A DNA stretch of 64,000 bases from Pseudovibrio sp. M1P-2-3 (GCF_031501865.1 NZ_JARRCW010000001.1:3369001-3433000); one strand, 5' to 3'; counted from the first letter of the stretch, positions 45,064 through 56,040 are shown. Translations and numbers: made by a program. The notes: a model not told the origin generated them from the letters alone.

Positions 45064-46572
45064 CTACTGAAACGCGGTTTCGGCAAAGCTGCGTAATTTA
45101 CGCGAATGCAGGCGCTCTGGAGGCATTTTCCGTAGCTCCTCCATAGTTTTAAAACCAATTTCAAGATGTTGCGCGACCTGTCTTTTGTAAAAATCTGTCG
45201 CCATGCCGGGCAATTTTAGTTCCCCATGCAAGGGTTTATCCGAGACACATAGAAGTGTTCCATATGGTACACGGAACCTGAAACCATTTGCGGCAATTGT
45301 GGCAGACTCCATATCCAGTGCGATAGCTCTGGATTGAGAAAAACGCTGAACTGGCTCACGGTGGTCTCGTAACTCCCAGTTTCGGTTGTCAATGGAGGCA
45401 ACCGTTCCTGTTCTCATGATCCGCTTCAGTTCAAATCCTTCCAGACCTGTAACTTCTTCGACCGCTTTTTCCAATGCGACCTGCACTTCTGCAAGCGGCG
45501 GGATAGGCACCCATGACGGTAGGTCTGCGTCGAGAACCTTATCCTCGCGTACATAGCCATGTGCAAGAACATAATCTCCCAATTGCTGGCTATTACGCAG
45601 CCCTGCACAATGCCCTAACATGAGCCATGCATGAGGACGTAGTACAGCAACATGATCCGTAATCGTTTTGGCGTTCGAGGGACCTACCCCAATATTCACC
45701 ATTGTAATACCACGATTGTCCGGCATCGTGAGATGATAAGCTGGCATTTGAGGCAAGCGAGGAGGCGCTTCCCCTTCTGAAGGAGCCGTATCTCCCGCAC
45801 GTGTTATCACATTGCCCGGCTCTACAAAACTTGTGTATCCACTATTGGGATCGGCAAGAAGATCCCGTGCCATCTGCGCGAAGCCGTCAATATAGAACTG
45901 ATAGTTTGTGAACAAAACATAGTTCTGGAAATGCTTGGGTGCTGTTGCTGTGTAATGCTGTAAGCGATGGAGTGAATAGTCCACCCGAGGGGCTGTAAAT
46001 GGGGCGAGAGCTTCTGGGCCATCCCCAGCTTCAAAGGTCCCGTTTGCGATGGAATCGTCCATTACAGCAAGATCTGGCACATCAAAGATATCCCGCAAGG
46101 GACGCGTAGAAGAAGCTTCAAATGACCCTTCAACATGGGCACCATTATAGAAGGCAAAATGCAAAGGAATAGGAATATTGCTTTGAGCAACTTCTACCAC
46201 TCCTTCATAATTCCGCAGCAACTGCTCTATTTGGTGTGTCAGGTATTCCTTAAATAAATCCGGACGCGTAATGGTCGTGGCATATTTGCCCGGGCCCGCT
46301 ACAAAACCATAGGAAAGACGGCTATCAGCTCTGGAGTGGCTGGAAACTTCTACTCTAAGTTCCGGGTAAAAAGCCCGTACAGGCTTATCTGGAAGACGGC
46401 CCGCACTTGCCTCTTTAAATGCATTTCGTAAAAAAGCAGTATTCGTTTCAAATAGTTCAATCAAATGTGCAACTGCTTTTTCAGCATTCTCGAACATCTG
46501 CGTTTTTGGGGCTTGGGGACTTAAAAACAATTCGGTTTTACCGTTACCGTCGCTACCGGATATAGTCGACAC
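45064..46572 (-). CDS. amn: AMP nucleosidase
   Basis: Amn hydrolyses AMP to adenine and ribose 5-phosphate in the cytoplasm, helping to set the adenylate pool. The 502-residue protein has an Amn-specific N-terminal domain (about 1-180) and a C-terminal nucleoside-phosphorylase-like domain with NIGVGPSNAKTITDHVA, LMLGHCAGLR, ALDMESATIAANGFRFRVP and LLCVSDKPLHGE. The length and motifs are normal. It is transcribed towards mutY and stands alone. Confidence 0.95.
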   Translation of the reverse strand: MSTISGSDGNGKTELFLSPQAPKTQMFENAEKAVAHLIELFETNTAFLRNAFKEASAGRLPDKPVRAFYPELRVEVSSHSRADSRLSYGFVAGPGKYATTITRPDLFKEYLTHQIEQLLRNYEGVVEVAQSNIPIPLHFAFYNGAHVEGSFEASSTRPLRDIFDVPDLAVMDDSIANGTFEAGDGPEALAPFTAPRVDYSLHRLQHYTATAPKHFQNYVLFTNYQFYIDGFAQMARDLLADPNSGYTSFVEPGNVITRAGDTAPSEGEAPPRLPQMPAYHLTMPDNRGITMVNIGVGPSNAKTITDHVAVLRPHAWLMLGHCAGLRNSQQLGDYVLAHGYVREDKVLDADLPSWVPIPPLAEVQVALEKAVEEVTGLEGFELKRIMRTGTVASIDNRNWELRDHREPVQRFSQSRAIALDMESATIAANGFRFRVPYGTLLCVSDKPLHGELKLPGMATDFYKRQVAQHLEIGFKTMEELRKMPPERLHSRKLRSFAETAFQ

Positions 46573-46751
46573 TCATTTTCTCCTTATTTTGTATCGCAGT
46601 ATCTGTTGCAAAGCTTTGAACCGGCGTCAAGCTGAATGCACTGCAAACATGAAAATATAATCTCAAGTCGAGATTTTTTTCATGACCTACGGTAAAATGA
46701 ATTTCAGGCTGGAAAACTGGGCCGAGTTGAGTTCCTATAAAACTCAGTTAA

Positions 46752-47264
46752 TTAGATCTCAAGAATTCTCCGGAGAGAGCCGAGGAATTCGAGTGTCTTC
46801 CCTTTCATTCTCACCAAAGGATAGCCCAACAGTTTTTCTTGGGTCCACCCGTCATCTGGCTCAAGCTGCCCAAGCAAACTCTCCAGACCGCGCATTACGT
46901 CTTCAGGCAGGGGGAGCTTTTTCGCTTCGAACAACATTGCCTGTAGTTCGTGTATTTGGCGAAGAGACCAGAATGCAACAGTCATCCCTTCAAGAAGCGC
47001 CGGATCACTCTGCCAAGATAGCCCGCCAAAAATCTCATTCGAAACCCGCTGCCCCGCTCCAAAACAACTAAAGCGTATGCAGCCTTTAAAACCATTTTCT
47101 TCAAGCTTTGAGTGGATTTTACAAAGACCCTTGCAGTCCAAGTTAGAGCACTTCATGCCTGCTGGTTTATCAAATGGGAAGAAGTCAGATTTATCAAAAG
47201 CCAACGAAACACAACACAATGACACACAGTTTAGGCAGTCATCTTTTAATCTAGCGGGAAGCAT
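46752..47264 (-). CDS. Cysteine-cluster hypothetical protein
   Basis: This 170-residue protein has a conserved cysteine pattern in its first half: CLNCVSLCCVSLAF near residue 10, C-x4-C-x3-C in MKCSNLDCKGLC, and GCIRFSCFGAGQRV near residue 62. Such clusters resemble the YkgJ-like CxxCxxxCC group that binds zinc or an Fe-S centre. The second half looks helical. Similar proteins in other alphaproteobacteria share the CIRF-x-CFGAGQRV segment, as far as I recall. The function is unknown. Antisense frames on the plus strand over this gene are not supported. Confidence 0.75.
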   Translation of the reverse strand: MLPARLKDDCLNCVSLCCVSLAFDKSDFFPFDKPAGMKCSNLDCKGLCKIHSKLEENGFKGCIRFSCFGAGQRVSNEIFGGLSWQSDPALLEGMTVAFWSLRQIHELQAMLFEAKKLPLPEDVMRGLESLLGQLEPDDGWTQEKLLGYPLVRMKGKTLEFLGSLRRILEI

Positions 47265-48852
<1,588 letters not shown>

Positions 48853-48900
48853 CAGAGGCAGCATAGCTAAAGGGCACAGTTCCACATCTAAAAGTTTAAA

Positions 48901-48927
48901 CCCACCTTCTCATTTAGAGAAGGTGGG
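48901..48927. terminator. Strong hairpin between converging ccrM and tyrS fragment
   Basis: CCCACCTTCTC and GAGAAGGTGGG form a perfect 11-bp stem with a 5-base loop. On the minus strand it is followed by TTTAAACTTTTAG, so it is a better terminator for the tyrS fragment than for ccrM, where AACACAATTTCG follows. Confidence 0.7.
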
Positions 48928-48949
48928 AACACAATTTCGATATCACTTC

Positions 48950-49318
48950 TTAGGTAAATTGCACCAAGGCTCGGCCATCTTTCCCGATGGCCATATCAAG
49001 CCGCTCGCCCACGCCAATATCACCTTCAGAAATAATACGGGATTCGTTCACAACCAAAACATTATTGATTCGGACAGCTCCCGATCGCACTAAGCCACGA
49101 GCTTCACTGCTGGAACCAGCAAAGCCTGTTTCAATCATCAACTCTAGAAGCCTCACAGGCTTTGCAAGTAAGGAAAGGGGTAACAAATGGGTCGGTCTTT
49201 TGTCATCTTCATGATTTTGAAGAAAAGTCTGCCCCGAGTCCGAAGTCATATCAGTAACGTCAAGGTAACGCATTGCCCCTGTTATCTTTGTTGCAAGAGC
49301 CTTTTTAGCTTCGGTCAT
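48950..49318 (-). CDS. S4 RNA-binding domain protein (3' part of a broken tyrS)
   Basis: A 122-residue frame with a good ribosome site (AAAGG 8-9 bases before the ATG). Its first residues (MTEAKKALATKIT) match the helical segment of tyrosyl-tRNA synthetase just before the S4 domain. The rest is the S4 fold itself: GFAGSSSEARGLVRSGAVRIN, then IDVG-like turns and the final DMAIGKDGRALVQF. It could be made as a free S4 protein, or be the tail of a TyrS chain reached by a -1 shift at the A7 run before its start. See the enclosing pseudogene. Confidence 0.6.
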   Translation of the reverse strand: MTEAKKALATKITGAMRYLDVTDMTSDSGQTFLQNHEDDKRPTHLLPLSLLAKPVRLLELMIETGFAGSSSEARGLVRSGAVRINNVLVVNESRIISEGDIGVGERLDMAIGKDGRALVQFT

Positions 49319-49755
49319 TTTTTTGCACCTTTCAAATTTGCTAAGCAATGAACTGTATCTAACAATACTGAGAAGATTTGTTTCACTAATCGGTTCAGCT
49401 CTCTGTTATCGTTGGCCCGCCTTATTTGTCCAAAATCATGATCGGTCAGGAGGTGATAGTTTAACCAAACATTACGTTGGCGACCTCCCCGCAATTTCTT
49501 TCCATTCAAACTCCTAATCAAAGAGCACATTGGTCCAAACAAAACATCCCTTTGTTGATCAACGTCACCAAGTGGCGAGAAACACTGGAGTAGTTTCAAT
49601 GCTTGAGGAGTGAAGCTACAGGACGGACCAGTGTTTGTGTATTTCCGGAATTGATGGTGTTCCGGAGTTTCTCGAATACCTATTGAGAATTTGAACCGAA
49701 AAAGTTCCCGGACAAGTCCATGATTATTAGCTAGACTATCGGCGGAGCAAATCAT
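48950..49755 (-). pseudogene. tyrS: Truncated and frame-split tyrosyl-tRNA synthetase (C-terminal half)
   Basis: The upstream frame (49315-49755) ends with clear TyrS landmarks in order: LFGPMCSLI (LFG-LTCPLI in TyrS), NGKKLRGGRQR where KMGKT-type catalytic residues belong, NVWLN, LLTDHDFGQ, and LANLKGAKK. The overlapping S4 frame then continues with TEAKKALATK. The two are joined in phase by a -1 shift at AAAAAAATGA (near 49317-49324). The N-terminal Rossmann half with HIGH is absent, the signature lysines are lost and the GGSDQWGN region is shortened, so it cannot be an active synthetase. A working tyrS must exist elsewhere. Confidence 0.7.
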
Positions 49756-50161
49756 ACTTCACCTATGCATTCTGACTTTAGGCTGCATCGCCAAGTCCTG
49801 CCGAACGGCAACTCACATAAGCAAACTAGCTGAGGCGTCTTATAAAAAAGCTGACGCCCTATTGGATTATTTTGATACGATTTTGCCATTTGGATCCCCT
49901 GTTGCCGCATCAGGGACCCAAAAAAACAAAAGCCGCCCTAAGCGGCGGCTGTTTGTTTTCTTAAACTCTTGTCAGAAGCAATAGGAAACACGTGCCGCTC
50001 GTATGTGCGCCACGGTAAAATATACATAAGAAAATGTGCTCTGTTTCCTGCTCATACCTTTTTATTGCCCCAGTCTTTCAAGAGTTGTCAAGTGGTTTCA
50101 GGAGCATCACAGTTCATTGTCAGGAAATTGTGAAGGATTTTTTTGTTAAAAGGACGCTATC
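49756..50161. other. Intergenic region between the tyrS fragment and the GT11 gene
   Basis: 406 bases without a supported gene or any recognisable TyrS N-terminal coding remnant. It holds the GGCGTC/GACGCC hairpin at 49834-49858, the strong terminator at 49931-49959 and, at the right end, the promoter and AAAGGA ribosome site of the fucosyltransferase. Confidence 0.5.
49921..49959. terminator. Bidirectional terminator without an adjacent gene
   Basis: AGCCGCC and GGCGGCT form a 7-bp stem with loop CTAAGC. GTTTGTTTTC follows on the plus strand, and TTTGTTTTTTT follows on the minus strand. The nearest genes start outward from it, so it looks orphaned or may end an unseen small RNA. Confidence 0.75.
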
Positions 50162-51073
50162 GTGATTATCCTAAGGCTTCGTGGTGGATTAGGGAATCAG
50201 CTCTTTCAATATGCAATCGGCAGGCATCTCTCCATCGTTCACCGCTGCCCCCTTAAGTTCGATTGCAGTCATTACGCTGAATACAAAGACCGGTCCCCTC
50301 TTATATTTTCCTTTAATATTTTTGGCGAACAAGCAACATTGGCAGACATGAAGCATGTTTTCTGGCCTGCAGAAGGAAGAGGACAATTCTCACAATCCTT
50401 GAAGAAAATTTTTCCAAGTTACCAAAGGCACTTTGTGGTAGAAAAGAAGATGAAGGAGCCCCATCAGCTCCCCCTCAACTCCCCTCCTCTTTATGTGGAC
50501 GGTTTCTTCCAGTGCTTCACGCACGCACGTGCTATCAAACAAGAATTGCTAACCGATCTCACACTCAAAGTAGGCCTATCTGAATCACGGCTCAACTTTC
50601 TAGAACTGGCAAAGCGCGACAATTCAATTGCCATGCATATAAGGCGCGGTGATTACCTGAATGCGCAATTTCTTCAAAATTTTGGCCAATGCTCAAACAC
50701 ATACTACTACAATGCGATTTCTAAATTGAGAGATCAGGTTGGGAGCTCTCCTCTCCTTGTTTTTTCAGATGACCCACAATATGCTAAGGACACTTACGGT
50801 CACTTTCCCAATATTTATATCATTCCCAATTTTAACGACCAAAATGATGAACAGGATCTCTACCTGATGCAGCAATGCAACCACACCATCATGGCCAATA
50901 GCAGCTTCAGTTGGTGGGCGGCCTTTATGAACACACAAAAGAACCAGCAGGTAATAGCCCCAAAGCGCTGGTTTAAAAATCGCTCAGTAGATGAGAACAA
51001 TCTACTTCCACCCAATTGGACTAGGTTGGAAACCTTCACCCAGAAAGTTACTCAGACATCAGATATCTGGTAA
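50162..51073 (+). CDS. Glycosyltransferase family 11 (alpha-1,2-fucosyltransferase-like)
   Basis: A 303-residue GT11 enzyme expected to transfer fucose from GDP-fucose to a sugar of a surface glycan. The signatures are present: the N-terminal [17 protein letters not shown], the nucleotide-sugar site HIRRGDY near residue 160 (H-x-R-R-x-D), and the C-terminal [14 protein letters not shown]. The start is a GTG with AAGGA about 8 bases upstream. No GDP-fucose synthesis genes lie in this window. The gene converges on the HAD gene and its end overlaps that gene by 26 bases. Confidence 0.9.
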   Translation: MIILRLRGGLGNQLFQYAIGRHLSIVHRCPLKFDCSHYAEYKDRSPLIFSFNIFGEQATLADMKHVFWPAEGRGQFSQSLKKIFPSYQRHFVVEKKMKEPHQLPLNSPPLYVDGFFQCFTHARAIKQELLTDLTLKVGLSESRLNFLELAKRDNSIAMHIRRGDYLNAQFLQNFGQCSNTYYYNAISKLRDQVGSSPLLVFSDDPQYAKDTYGHFPNIYIIPNFNDQNDEQDLYLMQQCNHTIMANSSFSWWAAFMNTQKNQQVIAPKRWFKNRSVDENNLLPPNWTRLETFTQKVTQTSDIW

Positions 51074-51710
51074 GCTCTCGCATATTTGAGAAAATACGAT
51101 GAGGAGAGGATCGCTCCAGTTGTCTTCTTAACCCCTCAGTGTAGTGAGAAGCACCTGTAAAGCCCAGAACTGTCATACCGGCTTTCAAAGCCCCCTCAAC
51201 TCCGTGACAACTATCCTCAATAACAAGACACCGCTCAGGACTAACTCCCATTTTGTCCGCGGCATACAAGAAAATATCTGGAGCAGGTTTGCCCAGTTCC
51301 ACTTGATCCGCCGAAAAAATGTGCCCATGTAAGCGAGGGTATAATCCGGTTAGCTTCAATGTATATTCCAACCGCCTTAGCGAACTACCGGAAGCCACAC
51401 ACATCTCGCCTCGATATATTTCAAAAAGCTCATAGACACCTGAAACGGATTCTAACTTGTTTTTGAAAAGAGCCTCAAGTTGTTCAGTAAGGTTACTAAA
51501 GACACCATGATAACGAAAATCTCGTCCGGTTTCTTTTTCGATCTGAGCAAAAACATCCGCTTCGCGAACGCCCATGAACCGCTCAATATAGGTATTCGTA
51601 GATATGAAATATCCTGCTTTTGTTAAAAGCTCCGCCTCCAGAGCACAAGCAAGATACTCACTATCAATCAAACAACCGTCACAGTCCCATATAAGCAAAT
51701 CATAGTTCAT
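51048..51710 (-). CDS. HAD family phosphatase (beta-phosphoglucomutase-like)
   Basis: A 220-residue HAD hydrolase with the nucleophile motif [12 protein letters not shown] at the start (D-x-D), the Thr/Ser motif [11 protein letters not shown], the Lys in [13 protein letters not shown], and the acidic motif [17 protein letters not shown]. The cap domain and overall form resemble sugar-phosphate phosphatases and beta-phosphoglucomutase. The ATG at 51710 follows GGAAG by 5 bases, so the frame's upstream extension is dropped. It lies between glycosyltransferases, so a sugar phosphate is a reasonable guess for the substrate. Confidence 0.88.
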   Translation of the reverse strand: MNYDLLIWDCDGCLIDSEYLACALEAELLTKAGYFISTNTYIERFMGVREADVFAQIEKETGRDFRYHGVFSNLTEQLEALFKNKLESVSGVYELFEIYRGEMCVASGSSLRRLEYTLKLTGLYPRLHGHIFSADQVELGKPAPDIFLYAADKMGVSPERCLVIEDSCHGVEGALKAGMTVLGFTGASHYTEGLRRQLERSSPHRIFSNMRELTRYLMSE

Positions 51711-51746
51711 AATAGCTTCCCATCTTTCCAACTCCTTATATGGAAG

Positions 51747-52982
51747 CTATGAGAAGGGTAGCAAATCACTCTTTGTGCTATTTCTTTTCAAAGAGATAGG
51801 GTGACATTGTATGCCATCTAGTGTGCGTTCCAACTCCATAAATGCCTTTGCAGAAACTGAAAAATGCTGGTGTGCCCCGCCCAATTCGCACAGAATCGGT
51901 GTGTAACTTTGATTTTTCAAAACCGAGATCCACATATACGCACTTTGGACATAGTTACGAGGAAGAAGCTCTAATACGACACCTCCAGATTGGGAGAATA
52001 AAATGTTGGTTAATCCAGCTCCGTGAGCCCCTATAATCACCTTCGCTTCATTAAATATCTTTACTTGTTCAGGGTGGCTCAGTTCACCGGGGCAAATTAT
52101 ATCAAACCCTTTTCTCAACAAGAATTTTTCCAGTTGCTCCTCATTGAGAATTCTTCGAATTCTAGCATCCCTACGGGACACGTAGATTTTTCGATATGGC
52201 CGTACACCTTCCAAAATACCGTAGGATCTTTTGAAATAGGCTGAAACCTTGTTTGCAGAGATCCTTGAGGGCGGACTTCTGAAATTGTTCGCTCTTTGCT
52301 CAGATAAGAAAATGAGATTTTCGCACGCGTAACGCTCGGTTTCAGATGTAATAGCAAACTCCAAAAATGGATATAACTTCTGCAGATATGAAAATATATT
52401 TCTTTGAAAACTACTTAAGTCAGAGCGAACTAAAACTGTAATTTTATCATAATTTCCAGATACTTCCTCACAGAGGCGAATGAACTGAGGCAAGATATGG
52501 CTAATGAACATATAGTAGTGTTTATGCCCTTTAGGAAGACCAAGAAAGTTAGAGACTGTTCCATTCAGATGAACAGTCTCTAACTTTCTAAAGCGAGCAG
52601 TATTGTGTTGCAGGTCCTCAACCTGTGATTTATCACCGCGTATAATTGAAGAACCGGAATGCCCAAGGACATAACACTTCGACAGTTTGTAAAGCGTTCC
52701 TTCCACTACTCCATCAATTCGCAATCCAGTTTTTGATTTGAGTTTTTCCAAGTCAGCGAACTGTTGTAGAAACACCATTTGTGCCTCATTTAAAGCGCAC
52801 TCACTCTCATCTTTCCATTGTGCAACAATTTTCTGAGAGAATTCACTGAGATCAGATTGTTTGGAGTAAAAATTGTACTTTCGAGCGTATTCAGGAAATA
52901 ATCTCGCAATTCTCAGCTGAACAAAAAAGCGTATCTGCCGTGCGGTTGGTATCCAGCGCCGCCAAACCGGTGCCTGCCTCAT
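51747..52982 (-). CDS. Glycosyltransferase family 61 protein (copy 1)
   Basis: A 411-residue protein with the GT61/DUF563 core: RKIYVSRRDARIRRILNEE, then VIIGAHGAGLTNILFSQSGGVVLEL near residue 325. GT61 enzymes transfer xylose, arabinose or related sugars. There is no signal peptide or transmembrane helix; the N-terminus (MRQAPVWRRW) is basic and aromatic and may bind the membrane surface. The ATG at 52982 is chosen because the second copy begins the same way and GGGGGGA precedes it. It sits 147 bases downstream of its paralogue on the same strand. Confidence 0.85.
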   Translation of the reverse strand: MRQAPVWRRWIPTARQIRFFVQLRIARLFPEYARKYNFYSKQSDLSEFSQKIVAQWKDESECALNEAQMVFLQQFADLEKLKSKTGLRIDGVVEGTLYKLSKCYVLGHSGSSIIRGDKSQVEDLQHNTARFRKLETVHLNGTVSNFLGLPKGHKHYYMFISHILPQFIRLCEEVSGNYDKITVLVRSDLSSFQRNIFSYLQKLYPFLEFAITSETERYACENLIFLSEQRANNFRSPPSRISANKVSAYFKRSYGILEGVRPYRKIYVSRRDARIRRILNEEQLEKFLLRKGFDIICPGELSHPEQVKIFNEAKVIIGAHGAGLTNILFSQSGGVVLELLPRNYVQSAYMWISVLKNQSYTPILCELGGAHQHFSVSAKAFMELERTLDGIQCHPISLKRNSTKSDLLPFS

Positions 52983-53081
52983 ATTTCCCCCCATCTATCC
53001 TAGCCCAGCATAGATGGGTCAAACCAATAGGTTCAGCTCCATATTTTAAGGGGCAATAAACGAAGGAAACCGACAAAGATA

Positions 53082-53105
53082 AGCGAGAAAACCACTCTTC
53101 TCGCT
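53082..53105 (-). terminator. Hairpin between the two GT61 genes
   Basis: AGCGAGAA and TTCTCGCT form a perfect 8-bp stem with an 8-base loop, 25 bases after the stop of the upstream GT61 copy. TATCTTTG follows on the minus strand, so it is a weak terminator at best and may allow read-through to copy 1. Confidence 0.55.
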
Positions 53106-53129
53106 TTGAAAATTTACCAGTTAGTTCAG

Positions 53130-54332
53130 TTAGGCAACTTGTGCAGCTTCACCTTCAGTATGCCCTGACAAAATGCTTTCAAGCTCACTCAAATTTTCCT
53201 CAGTTAATGAAAAATTCTGATGACCCAAGCTTTTACTTCCCACAATCGGAGTATACTGATGTTCCTTCAATGTTGACATCCAAGTATAGGCTCCCTGAAT
53301 ATAATCAGCCGGGAAGATTTCTATGACATGTCCCTCAGGCTGCGTAAACATCAAATTTGTAAGACCTGCGCCGTGAACACCTACAACAATCTTGGCTTCC
53401 GAGAAGACCTTTACTTGCTCTTTATGGCTGAGGTTCCCTGGTGTAACAACCTCAAATCCATAAGAACCGAGTAGATCGATCAGTTTTTGCTCATTCAGAA
53501 CCTGCCTGATTTTCGCATCCTGCCGGCACACGTATATCTTCCTAAATGGCTTCTGTAAGGCACTGAGCTCATAGGCTGCTCGGTAAACGCCAGCAACCAA
53601 CTCCATAGCATTTTGGGAGTATGGACTCCTGAACTTACTTGAGCCACGTCCACGCAAATATACAAGCTCGTCGCACAGGACACGTTCAGTTGTATTGATT
53701 ATCTCGAAACGAACGTTCGGCTTCCAACTTTCAATTTGTTTATAAAAAGTTTTTTGGAAACCGGATAAATCTTCTCGCACCAGAATTGTCAGCTTCTCAT
53801 AGCGGGAGCTGAAGCCATCAAGAAACTGGAGGAATGACGGCATGAAGAGGCAGTGAAAGAAGTAATAGTGCCTATGACCTTTTGGGACGCCCAATAAGTT
53901 TAAGCAATACCCCTTGATATGCCGATCCTTCATAGTTTGAAAGCGCATCGTATTTTTTGATAATGCCTCAACCTGACACCGCTCATCTTTTAGAAGATTT
54001 GAGCCGGTATGCCCCAGCACATAGACGTTTTTGAATTCATAAACACGGGCAAACAAATGGGCACTTTTAGGAGTTTTTCCGCCGGTTCTCTGCTTCTCAT
54101 TGTCTCCAAAGTCCTGCAGAAAATCATGCAATTCTTCGGATAAAGAAACTTCACTATAGTCTGCCCAGCTCAAGGCCTCGGTTTGATCGACTTGATCCCA
54201 ATCCATTTGCTTCAATACAAAATTGTAGCGTAATGCCAGTGTGGGAAATAACTTCGCAATGGTAGATTGAATAAAAAACCTGATTTCTCTTCCGGTTGGA
54301 AACCAGCTTCTCCACTTTGGAGCTTGACGCAT
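53130..54332 (-). CDS. Glycosyltransferase family 61 protein (copy 2)
   Basis: A 400-residue paralogue of the neighbouring GT61 protein. They share the start (MRQAPKWRSWFPTGREIRFF), the middle segment LGVPKGHRHYYFF, and the core KIYVCRQDAKIRQVLNEQ with IVVGVHGAGLTNLMFTQPEG, but differ widely elsewhere, so the duplication is old or the copies have been selected for different acceptors. The C-terminus is longer and Glu-rich. It is the first gene of the minus-strand pair. Confidence 0.87.
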   Translation of the reverse strand: MRQAPKWRSWFPTGREIRFFIQSTIAKLFPTLALRYNFVLKQMDWDQVDQTEALSWADYSEVSLSEELHDFLQDFGDNEKQRTGGKTPKSAHLFARVYEFKNVYVLGHTGSNLLKDERCQVEALSKNTMRFQTMKDRHIKGYCLNLLGVPKGHRHYYFFHCLFMPSFLQFLDGFSSRYEKLTILVREDLSGFQKTFYKQIESWKPNVRFEIINTTERVLCDELVYLRGRGSSKFRSPYSQNAMELVAGVYRAAYELSALQKPFRKIYVCRQDAKIRQVLNEQKLIDLLGSYGFEVVTPGNLSHKEQVKVFSEAKIVVGVHGAGLTNLMFTQPEGHVIEIFPADYIQGAYTWMSTLKEHQYTPIVGSKSLGHQNFSLTEENLSELESILSGHTEGEAAQVA

Positions 54333-54447
54333 TTCATACCCTCTTCAATTAAGGGGAAAATAAAACGCGTTCGTTAAACCTACATTAACTATTTTTAATT
54401 TTTGCACAACTACCCCCTCAGATTTCTTCCGAAGGGGTACTTGGGCG

Positions 54448-56040
54448 TTATTCAGCAGCAATTTTTGGCTCAACTTCAGTTTGAGCGGGGGCCTGCCATT
54501 TTAGTACTGGCTTTCTCGCAGCTGTTGTCTCATCCAGTCGGCGACGTGGGGCGTGGAAAGGAGCACCTTCAAAGCGATCCATTTCGCCATTTTGAGCTGA
54601 CAAGACAAGGTCTCGAAGGGTAGCAACAAACAGATCTAGTGAAGCTCTGCTCTCAGACTCGGTAGGTTCAATCAGCATGGCCCCATGCACCACAAGAGGG
54701 AAGTACATGGTCATAGGATGATAGCCTTCGTCTATCATTGCCTTAGCGAAGTCCAGTGTTGTCACACCTGTCCCTTTGAGGAAGGTATCATCAAACAAAA
54801 CCTCATGCATGCATGGCTTTTCACCATAGGGTAGGCTCATTACATCTTGCAGACCAACACGAACATAGTTGGCGTTAAGAACGGCATCTTCTGAAGCTTG
54901 TTTTAGTCCTTCCGCGCCATGAGATAGCATATAGCTTAGTGCGCGGACAAACATTCCCATTTGACCATGGAAAGCTGTCATGCGGCCGAAAGGATTCTCC
55001 TCCCCTGTTAACTGGCTGCTTGTCTCTACGACTTCGTTTCCCTCTTTACCTTTTCGAAGGAAAGGTAACGGAGCGAAAGGAGCAAGCCTTTCCGACAAAA
55101 CCACAGGTCCGGAACCGGGTCCCCCGCCTCCATGCGGAGTTGAAAAGGTTTTGTGGAGATTGATGTGCATGGCATCAATGCCCAAATCCCCAAGCCTTAC
55201 TTTTCCAACAATAGCGTTGAAATTAGCACCATCACAGTAAAAGTAAGCACCAGCATCATGGATTGCTTTTGCAATCTCAATCACTTGTGGTTCAAACAAC
55301 CCGCAGGTATTTGGATTTGTGAGCATTAAGGCAGCAATATCATCCTTATGCTCCTCCAGTTTCTCAGTCACAGCAGAAATATCTACCGTTCCGTCGTCTC
55401 TAGCGGGAATAGAAACAACCTTAAACCCAAGTACAGCAGCTGTTGCAGGGTTGGTCCCATGAGCACTTTCCGAAACCAGTACAATAGAGCGCGGTTCACC
55501 ACGTACCTCCAGTGCCTTTTTAATTGCCATCATACCGCACTGCTCGCCATGTGCGCCCGCTTTAGGGCTCATGGCAACCGCTTGTGTACCGGTTGTCACC
55601 ATCAGCCAATGGGCAAGCTCCGCAATGAGTTCAAAGGCCCCTTCAGCTGTTGATATTGGCTGTAACGGGTGAAGATCAGCAAAGCCCGGCAAACGCGCCA
55701 GCTTCTCATTAAGCCGCGGGTTATGCTTCATGGTGCAGGATCCTAATGGATAAAGCCCAGCATCAATCGCATAGTTGTTTCTGGAAAGGCGCACATAGTG
55801 ACGCATTACCTCCGGCTCAGAAAGTCCAACAAGGTCAATCGGACTTTTTCGCTCATGATTACCTAAACGCGGCTGAAAATCTTCTGGCTCATCCAAGTCG
55901 ACACCGCAGATATCCGTCCGGCCAATCTCAAAGAGCAATGGCTCTTCCATGTCCAGCGCTCTATTGCCTGTAAACGTCTGCGGTTTCTCTGTGGAGTGTA
56001 AGCCAACTGAAGTTGGGCGGCCCTGTTTATTCATAGTCAT
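54448..56040 (-). CDS. gcvPB: Glycine dehydrogenase (decarboxylating) subunit 2, GcvPB
   Basis: GcvPB is the PLP-carrying half of the two-subunit P-protein of the glycine cleavage system. The 530-residue product has the PLP Lys in [18 protein letters not shown] near residue 290, with [13 protein letters not shown] and [10 protein letters not shown] upstream. Its ATG overlaps the gcvPA stop by 4 bases (ATGA), so the two subunits are coupled. It is the last gene of the riboswitch-controlled operon. No clear terminator follows. Confidence 0.95.
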   Translation of the reverse strand: MTMNKQGRPTSVGLHSTEKPQTFTGNRALDMEEPLLFEIGRTDICGVDLDEPEDFQPRLGNHERKSPIDLVGLSEPEVMRHYVRLSRNNYAIDAGLYPLGSCTMKHNPRLNEKLARLPGFADLHPLQPISTAEGAFELIAELAHWLMVTTGTQAVAMSPKAGAHGEQCGMMAIKKALEVRGEPRSIVLVSESAHGTNPATAAVLGFKVVSIPARDDGTVDISAVTEKLEEHKDDIAALMLTNPNTCGLFEPQVIEIAKAIHDAGAYFYCDGANFNAIVGKVRLGDLGIDAMHINLHKTFSTPHGGGGPGSGPVVLSERLAPFAPLPFLRKGKEGNEVVETSSQLTGEENPFGRMTAFHGQMGMFVRALSYMLSHGAEGLKQASEDAVLNANYVRVGLQDVMSLPYGEKPCMHEVLFDDTFLKGTGVTTLDFAKAMIDEGYHPMTMYFPLVVHGAMLIEPTESESRASLDLFVATLRDLVLSAQNGEMDRFEGAPFHAPRRRLDETTAARKPVLKWQAPAQTEVEPKIAAE

